From CAZOOK01 sp964581385 (GTDB taxonomy: Bacteria; Pseudomonadota; Gammaproteobacteria; Nevskiales; Nevskiaceae): DNA of 64,000 bases. The stretch is taken from positions 148,214 through 212,213 of the forward strand of contig CAZOOK010000003.1 of the NCBI GenBank assembly GCA_964581385.1, read 5' to 3'. Each line of letters begins with the position of its first letter. The first letter of the stretch is position 1. The notes beneath the pieces are model-generated. The model saw nothing but the letters and a program-made list of their open reading frames with translations, had not been told where the DNA came from and did no database searches. Positions 58,944-64,000 of this stretch are shown here, one piece after another. The translations under genes were made by a program, and so were the position numbers.

Positions 58944-61322
58944 TCAAAATGCTGTCAATGCAGGCCGCACTCGCCGTTCATTTATCCAAACAACCAGTGC
59001 ACCGGGATCGAGGGCTCTCGTAAACAGGAAGCCCTGCACGGAGTCGCATCCGAGTTCCTTTAGGACATCGAGCGTCTCTTGATTCTCCACACCTTCTGCG
59101 ACGACTTTCAGTCCGAGGTGATGCGCGAGTTCTATAGTGGATAGAACAATGGCGCGATCTTTTTCGTCCGTCGCCAAGTTCGTGATAAACGAGCGATCTA
59201 TTTTCAGCTCATTCACCGCTAAATGTTTTACGTAAGAGAGCGAGGAATAGCCGGTGCCGAAATCATCGATTGACAGCCCCACGCCCGACGCCTGCAACGC
59301 CGCCAGCACTTCGATCGCGCGCGCTGGATCCTGCATGACACCGCTTTCCGTAATCTCCAGGCATAGCTGTCTCGGCGGGAGTCCATAGCGAGTGACCGCG
59401 TCCGCAACGATGCTCGTCAAAGCCGGATTCAACAGATCTTGCGCCGAGATATTGATCGATACGCACAAGGACAGTCCTTGCAGGCGCCAATGCGCGCACT
59501 GGGCGGCTGCATGTGCAATCGCCCACGCGGTCACGGTTTTGATAAAGCCGGTTTGTTCAGCGAAGGGAATGAACATCCCCGGAGAAATCGGCCCCTTGGT
59601 GGGATGCCACCAACGCATCAGCGCTTCCACCTCTGTCACTGCCCCGGTGGCCAAATCCACTTTGGGTTGATAAGCGAGCCGCAGTTCGTTCGCTTCCATC
59701 GCGTGGCGCAATTCGGATAAGAGCGACAGCTGCTCCTCGCGCCGCTGGCGCAGCCGCGGGTCGTACGTCAAAACCCCTTGTTTGGAGTGCTTGGCCAGGG
59801 ACATCGCCGCATCGGCGTGGCGCAGCAGGGTTTCGGCGTCTATTCCATGGGCAGGATAGCCGGCAATACCAATGCTGGCACGGACATCGAGGGATTGTGG
59901 TCCGACCACGATAGGCGATTCCAGTGCATCTGCAACCTTTGCTGCAGCCCTGACTCCCTGATCGGTACCAACACCGACGAGCAGCACGGCGAACTCGTCA
60001 CCGCCCAGTCGCGCGACGATATCGCCACCCGATAACAACGCGGTGAGACGCGCGGCCACGTGTTTGAGAACCTCATCGCCGGCGGCATGCCCAAGCGTTT
60101 CATTGATGTAGCTGAAACGATCAAGGTTGACTACTAGTACAGTGACTGGGGTCGTACTGTCCTGTGCCGACCGGATGGCAGTTTCCAGCTGTTCGCGGAA
60201 GCGCGCTCGATTCGGCAAACCAGTCAAAGTGTCGCCGTAAGCGAGTCTGAGAATTTCTCGTTCGCGCGTGGCAATGCCGTCGCGCATCACATTGAAGCGT
60301 CGGGCCAGCTGTACGATCTCGTCGGCGCCGGATATCGCGACCGGCTGTGAATAGCCGCCTTCCTCGATGCGTTCGGTCATCTGGCCTAAGGCCAGTAGCG
60401 GCCGGGTAATGCTGCGCCCAATCAGGATACTGCCGACGACCGAGGCCGCCACGCTGATTAGAGCCAGGACAATGAGGATTCGATGCAGTGGCTTGAATGG
60501 CTTCAAAGCGTCATCGAGCGAACGCTGCTGCACGGCCAAAATCGGGGCTTCACCGGCGTGATCGAGATGCCGTATTAGAGTTTCATACTCCGTTCCCCCC
60601 AATATCATAGCCGAGCCTTGCGTCGTGGCATCACTGTGCGACGAAAACTCTTCCACAAGCTCTTGTTGCTGGGACAACGGTATAGTCGATGCCAACACCG
60701 ACCACCGGCTATCTGTCCCGCGCGTGAGGAACGAGACGTCAAGTTCAGAAAGCTTTTGCAGCTCGCGGGCAGTACGGTCGTCGATGGATACGCCGAAGAC
60801 CGCCCAGGCAATTGGAGTTGGCGCGAGCACCGGGACCAGAACCAGCTGGTAAGCGCGGCCTTCCAGAATAACCAGGCCGGTGGCGTTACCGCGTTCCTCG
60901 GCTTCCTGCATAAGCCACGAAAATGGGAATTGCGCGTCAGTGCCATGCACCCGCATTGAGTCCGCGATGAACTGCCCTTCCGGTGAGACCAGTTGCGCCA
61001 AATCGGCATGGATACGCGAGCCGTGATTCGCCAGTACTGATGCGAGCGTGGGCAGATCGTGAGTCGCCACGGCTTCTCGAAATGCGAAATCGCGCGCAAG
61101 CAGCTCGGCGGCCTGAGTCAGCTCTGCGTTGTTGCGGTTGAGAAGATCGCGGAATACCCGTTCGCCAACCGCCAGCTCTTGCTTGCTCTGGTCGCGGGCA
61201 TTGCGGGTATTGGCGGCATCCACGAGCAGCAGCGCGACACCCTGGACCGCGATGAACAGGACGCCGAAAAAAATGATGATCTGTGCACGCAGGCTCTGTG
61301 GATAAGGTCGCCAATGAATCAT
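58944..61322 (-). CDS. Membrane sensor with HAMP, GGDEF and EAL domains
   Basis: 792 residues. Membrane helices at about 13-35 and 283-307 bracket a ~245-residue periplasmic sensor of dCACHE/CHASE type. A HAMP linker follows (about 305-357, ITRPLLALGQMTERIEEGGY). The GGDEF domain has the intact LGGDEF site at 440-444. The EAL domain has EALMRWW at 566-572, SINISAQDLLNPAL, EITESGVM and SIDDFGTGYSSLSYVKHLAV, so both cyclic-di-GMP synthesis and hydrolysis look possible. Last gene of an operon with a cupredoxin and a barrel protein. Confidence 0.93.
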   Translation of the reverse strand: MIHWRPYPQSLRAQIIIFFGVLFIAVQGVALLLVDAANTRNARDQSKQELAVGERVFRDLLNRNNAELTQAAELLARDFAFREAVATHDLPTLASVLANHGSRIHADLAQLVSPEGQFIADSMRVHGTDAQFPFSWLMQEAEERGNATGLVILEGRAYQLVLVPVLAPTPIAWAVFGVSIDDRTARELQKLSELDVSFLTRGTDSRWSVLASTIPLSQQQELVEEFSSHSDATTQGSAMILGGTEYETLIRHLDHAGEAPILAVQQRSLDDALKPFKPLHRILIVLALISVAASVVGSILIGRSITRPLLALGQMTERIEEGGYSQPVAISGADEIVQLARRFNVMRDGIATREREILRLAYGDTLTGLPNRARFREQLETAIRSAQDSTTPVTVLVVNLDRFSYINETLGHAAGDEVLKHVAARLTALLSGGDIVARLGGDEFAVLLVGVGTDQGVRAAAKVADALESPIVVGPQSLDVRASIGIAGYPAHGIDAETLLRHADAAMSLAKHSKQGVLTYDPRLRQRREEQLSLLSELRHAMEANELRLAYQPKVDLATGAVTEVEALMRWWHPTKGPISPGMFIPFAEQTGFIKTVTAWAIAHAAAQCAHWRLQGLSLCVSINISAQDLLNPALTSIVADAVTRYGLPPRQLCLEITESGVMQDPARAIEVLAALQASGVGLSIDDFGTGYSSLSYVKHLAVNELKIDRSFITNLATDEKDRAIVLSTIELAHHLGLKVVAEGVENQETLDVLKELGCDSVQGFLFTRALDPGALVVWINERRVRPALTAF

Positions 61323-61354
61323 CGCTTGAGTACCCAGGCCGAAGGAGCAGTCGA

Positions 61355-62011
61355 CTAGTAGAGACTATCGTTGCCGGCGGCTGGCGCGCGGCGCACTCGG
61401 ATTTCCCGTTTGAGCTTCAGGTTCCACGACAGCTGGGTCGAAGTACTGACCTGTACGCTCTGCTGCGTCGACTCCCCAGTGCCCTGAAGTTGCGGATGCC
61501 AAACACGAACCTTGTAGGCTCCGACGGGCAAATGGATTTCGGCAACACCGCCGACATCGGTCTTCGCGAAATAGGGTGACTCCGATACATAAATGTAGCC
61601 GAGCATCCAATCGTGGATATTGCAGCCAAGCACCACCACACCAGGCTTGTCGAATAACATCGGCGCGGACGGCGTTCCAGCATAGAGCGGCAGCTCGAAT
61701 GTCTTGGGCAGCGAAAATGAATAGACCTGATGCCGTACGTTGTCCTTGTTTGGGAACTGCACCAACGAACCGACAAGAATCGGTTCCACCTTGGGGACGA
61801 ATTCCTTGTCGACCTGATCCATAATTTCCGTGCGCGGACTTTTGGGGAGCGGTGGTGGACCACCATCTGGCACCGCAACGACTACCGCATCGGCCACTGG
61901 CACACCGTTGTCGCCAATCACGTGCGAAATGATGAGCCCTGATTGCGCCCATGCACTATTGCTGATCAGGAAAGAGACTGCGCATGCGGTAACAAAAAAA
62001 TGGCGATTCAT
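61355..62011 (-). CDS. Exported cupredoxin-like copper protein
   Basis: 218 residues with a signal peptide (about 1-23, ending AWAQ). A cupredoxin-type site is suggested by VRHQVYSFS and VVVLGCNIHDWMLGYIYVSE, giving a His, a Cys, a second His and Met in the type-1 copper order (H...C..H....M). The C-terminal ~60 residues, GVAEIHLPVGAYKVRVWHPQ, look like a carnitine/carboxypeptidase-regulatory beta domain. Such proteins are often annotated as methylamine-utilisation proteins. It lies 32 bp upstream of the GGDEF/EAL gene. Confidence 0.78.
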   Translation of the reverse strand: MNRHFFVTACAVSFLISNSAWAQSGLIISHVIGDNGVPVADAVVVAVPDGGPPPLPKSPRTEIMDQVDKEFVPKVEPILVGSLVQFPNKDNVRHQVYSFSLPKTFELPLYAGTPSAPMLFDKPGVVVLGCNIHDWMLGYIYVSESPYFAKTDVGGVAEIHLPVGAYKVRVWHPQLQGTGESTQQSVQVSTSTQLSWNLKLKREIRVRRAPAAGNDSLY

Positions 62012-62023
62012 TTGTACCTGCCT

Positions 62024-62914
62024 TCAGTAACGATACTGATAAGAGACACGCAACCACCCGCCGTCGTAGCTCGACCCTCCGGATGAGAAGGTGCGATCCC
62101 TACTCCCACTCAGGCTGAACGAGGAGCGGTCGCCGGCCGCCCAGCTCAGCTCGGCTACCGTGGCGACTGTGGTGCCAAGTAGGCGGTAAGCATAGAAGTC
62201 GTCGTCAAATGCCGGATCGGGGGCAATGGCGCGGACGCCGCCATAGGCAAGGTCCTCTGAACGTGTCCCCGATTCCACGTCACCGCGTCGTACGTTTAAT
62301 CTTGCGTCGATCTGGACGCGGTCAGTGAGTTGATAGGCTGCTTTCGCAAACAGATTCAGTCCCTTGAGGTTGAATACAGTGCTGGGCAGCCCTTCATCGA
62401 GCGGCGTACCTGATTTTGAGATGCGCCAGTCATAGGCTGCGCCAAGACCGGCATCGAGCCGCTCGGATAGACGCCGCCCGGCCGCGACTTGCACCATTCC
62501 GGCATAGCCGTCGCGCATCCGGCTGCGATAGAAATCACGCCGCTGAACTGAGGCCGACAGCGCTAACCAAGGGGCCAGGACACCGAGGCCAAACTTATGG
62601 CGATAGCTGACTGCGGGGCCAAGGTCAAAATATCCAAGGCGCCCGAACCTGAGATATTGGGCGCTTTTCAGTTCCGCGGTCGCTGTAATCAGATCCGCAC
62701 CAGTTATTGCGAAAACCCGACCGGAGGAAACAGAAGCCACAGCGATCTCGTCGTCCCGGATGTCCGACGAATCATCTCCATGGGTAACGTTGTCATCGTA
62801 GATCGCGGCTGGTTCCGCCACGAAATGCCACTCTGCGGCGAGAACGGGAACGACGCTGCCCAGCAGCGCTCCACCAAGCACCGCCGCCAGCGCCCCTTCT
62901 CGCGTGATGTTCAA
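62024..62914 (-). CDS. Outer-membrane beta-barrel-like protein, function unknown
   Basis: 296 residues. I choose the TTG at 62914 (MNITREGALAAVLGGALLG) because GGGGAGAG lies 8 bases upstream; a TTG or GTG up to 62935 would extend it. The signal peptide ends VLAAE. Mature strands alternate: EWHFVAEPAAIYDDNVTHGD, LGPAVSYRHKFGLGVLAPWL, DAGLGAAYDW, ending WLRVSYQYRY with a terminal aromatic residue, an outer-membrane barrel signature. Family unknown. It heads an operon with the cupredoxin (12-bp gap) and GGDEF/EAL sensor. Confidence 0.72.
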   Translation of the reverse strand: MNITREGALAAVLGGALLGSVVPVLAAEWHFVAEPAAIYDDNVTHGDDSSDIRDDEIAVASVSSGRVFAITGADLITATAELKSAQYLRFGRLGYFDLGPAVSYRHKFGLGVLAPWLALSASVQRRDFYRSRMRDGYAGMVQVAAGRRLSERLDAGLGAAYDWRISKSGTPLDEGLPSTVFNLKGLNLFAKAAYQLTDRVQIDARLNVRRGDVESGTRSEDLAYGGVRAIAPDPAFDDDFYAYRLLGTTVATVAELSWAAGDRSSFSLSGSRDRTFSSGGSSYDGGWLRVSYQYRY

Positions 62915-63237
62915 ATCCGCTGCTCTCCCCACCAATAGGACGAGCGGTCAATCATCCGCTGTCCACGCATCCGGTGGCCAAATCCTTAGTCCGATTTCCG
63001 CATCGCCCGATTTTGGCCGTTGCGGTCGGCGCAAGGCTTACCGTGGCACCGTTTAACCGCAACAGCAAGTGCAGCTCGGGCCCAAGTGCAGCTCGGGCCA
63101 GTGCCGACAGAATTTTTCCCAGTTCGATCGCCAGCCCGAAATTCAACGTTGCACTTTGCAGTTTATCGGTTGAATCCGCGCTAAGTTTAGGGAGTGTCGG
63201 AGTGGCGGCCGTCAGAAACCGTTTGCGGACCCAGGCA
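62915..63237. other. Intergenic region with a short tandem duplication
   Basis: About 320 bp between the barrel gene start and the SRPBCC gene end; it holds the leftward promoter of the barrel-cupredoxin-GGDEF/EAL operon. No convincing gene on either strand. The only repeat is the 17-bp duplication at 63067-63100. Confidence 0.45.
63067..63100. repeat. 17-bp tandem duplication
   Basis: AAGTGCAGCTCGGGCCC at 63067-63083 is followed directly by a second copy at 63084-63100 differing in the last base. The intervening region is non-coding. Confidence 0.85.
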
Positions 63238-63711
63238 CTATGGACTCATCGACTCGCAACGTAGCTTCAATGCCGATGCGTGACGCTCGAAGCCGTCCTG
63301 CACCGCCTTGATGGGAGCCGCGAATCCGAGAAGTCCGTAAAGGTGTTCGCGCGTGCGGTACAAGGTTTCACGCGAATCACGTTGCTCCACCACCTGAGAC
63401 CGTCTTCCACGCACCAAATAAAAGGTGTGCAGAAATCCCAAGAATTGATATTCGAGCACGCCGCGGACGATGCCATCCGCGTGCCGCGAGGGCGGATCCA
63501 ATTGGGTAATGCGTTCCACCGTCGCGACTTTCTGACCGCCCTTGAATTGAACGTGCAGAGTGAGATCCGTGCCAAGTACCGGCGCTGGGACGGTGCAGTC
63601 AATCTTATTGATAAACGGATTCCACTCGGAATAGCGGTGCACATCAAGCATGACCTCCCATACCCGCTCGGCAGGGGCTTTGATGACAATTTCCGTCTGT
63701 GCGTATGGCAT
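63238..63711 (-). CDS. SRPBCC (START-like) ligand-binding family protein
   Basis: 157 residues. It opens with TEIVIKAPAERVWEVMLDVH followed by RYSEWNPFINKID, the classic SRPBCC N-terminus, with LTLHVQFKGGQKVATVERIT in the middle and a final helix PIKAVQDGFERHASALKLRC. These helix-grip proteins bind hydrophobic ligands or act as polyketide-cyclase-like enzymes. The ligand is unknown. AAGG precedes the ATG. It is transcribed leftward and alone within the window. Confidence 0.88.
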   Translation of the reverse strand: MPYAQTEIVIKAPAERVWEVMLDVHRYSEWNPFINKIDCTVPAPVLGTDLTLHVQFKGGQKVATVERITQLDPPSRHADGIVRGVLEYQFLGFLHTFYLVRGRRSQVVEQRDSRETLYRTREHLYGLLGFAAPIKAVQDGFERHASALKLRCESMSP

Positions 63712-63793
63712 TGTTTAACCTTGAGTGATTAACGCATGGGTTCCGGATACTCTCTTTGGGAGCATTCCGATTATTGAGCAGAAAACTCGTCCG

Positions 63794-63811
63794 CGAGGTT
63801 GAAAAACCTCG
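63794..63811. repeat. Perfect 7-bp hairpin
   Basis: CGAGGTT-gaaa-AACCTCG forms a perfect 7-bp stem with a 4-base loop. No T-run follows in either direction, so I do not call a terminator. It lies between the SRPBCC gene and the antitoxin-like fragment. Confidence 0.6.
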
Positions 63812-63825
63812 ATCATATCTGACGG

Positions 63826-63987
63826 CTACGGCGCGTCGAAATGCGACGGTACGCGAAAAGTTCCTTTCAGCAGACGTGGCTTTCGCTTCGGCACCGCTTC
63901 CTTGAATGCCACCGGCTCGCCCGCTTTTGCGAACGACACGACTTCGGTAAGCGTACGCTCGTGACCGGTATGACGGCCGAGCGGTAA
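63826..63987 (-). pseudogene. Eroded Phd/VapB-type antitoxin fragment
   Basis: An open stretch of 53 codons ending at TAG 63826. It reads ...VVSFAKAGEPVAFKE, then PKRKPRLLKGTFRVPSHFDA and P. This resembles the C-terminal half of Phd/prevent-host-death antitoxins, whose members commonly read AKAGKPVA...LKG...FDAPLP. The expected LP and following helix are cut by the stop, a stop precedes the region in frame at 63988-63990, and no start codon or N-terminal DNA-binding part is visible. No toxin gene is seen beside it. The family call is tentative. Confidence 0.45.
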
Positions 63988-64000
63988 TCAAGCAGCGATG

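Noticed and set aside
62952..63146. A 64-codon minus-strand frame in the gap before the barrel gene
   Set aside because: It depends on the 17-bp tandem duplication, lacks a start signal and shows no family resemblance.

Overview
The window is chromosomal DNA from a GC-rich Gram-negative bacterium, most likely a gammaproteobacterium related to the Xanthomonadales, Nevskiales or Steroidobacterales. The evidence is gene order: rsmI/lpoA/yraN lie together, and mtnA is divergent from mtaD-ubiG-mupP-yciK-like SDR, an order I recall from Pseudomonas. It also carries outer-membrane barrels, LpxH, lipoprotein signals, and many GTG and TTG starts. I saw no rRNA, tRNA, CRISPR array, integrase or transposase.

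Left part (1-9.5 kb): a truncated PQQ-type sugar dehydrogenase lipoprotein, then a stress-type cluster in which two Crp/Fnr paralogues face a DUF3309 peptide and a BON-domain protein. Next come a diguanylate-cyclase-like membrane protein with a degenerate GADEF site, a 771-residue secreted di-haem cytochrome c, and an AraC-type regulator. A decayed copy of the cytochrome 3' end, with an expanded AGT repeat, lies on the far side of the cyclase gene.

9.5-12.2 kb: ccmA-ccmB, a small outer-membrane barrel, and two diverged copies of a ~268-bp structured repeat (10832-11099 and 11866-12134). Each copy has terminal inverted repeats and two long internal hairpins. The copies differ in sequence but keep the pairing through compensatory changes. 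I regard this as the best candidate for an undescribed element in the window.

12.2-30.9 kb: folD, then a lipid/hydrophobic-compound region: SDR, acyl-CoA dehydrogenase, a penicillin-acylase-family lipoprotein, a YCF48-like propeller, an RND/MMPL transporter, DUF1302 and DUF1329. A divergent TetR gene follows, in an operon with an alanine-racemase-fold PLP enzyme and an aldonolactone-oxidase-type flavoprotein. A PstS-like small protein and a porin come next.

30.9-37.4 kb: an SCP2 protein, a HI0933-type flavoprotein and guaA. The last 90 bp of guaA are repeated 2.6 kb downstream, bracketing two secreted proteins. This looks like the scar of an integrative element that used the guaA 3' end.

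37.4-52.6 kb: FMN reductase, PHB-depolymerase-like esterase, a cysteine-repeat secreted protein, MFS, rsmI, lpoA, yraN, an AT-richer orphan gene, a GlcD-like oxidase, SDR, a serine hydrolase, YceI and a sterol-desaturase-type enzyme. A housekeeping run dusA-lpxH-rsmJ-sixA follows.

52.6-64 kb: peroxiredoxin with a tandem Pro-Ala-Thr tail, mtnA with a gamma carbonic anhydrase, mtaD-ubiG-mupP-SDR, then a GGDEF/EAL sensor operon with a cupredoxin and an outer-membrane barrel. An SRPBCC protein and an eroded antitoxin-like fragment lie at the right edge.
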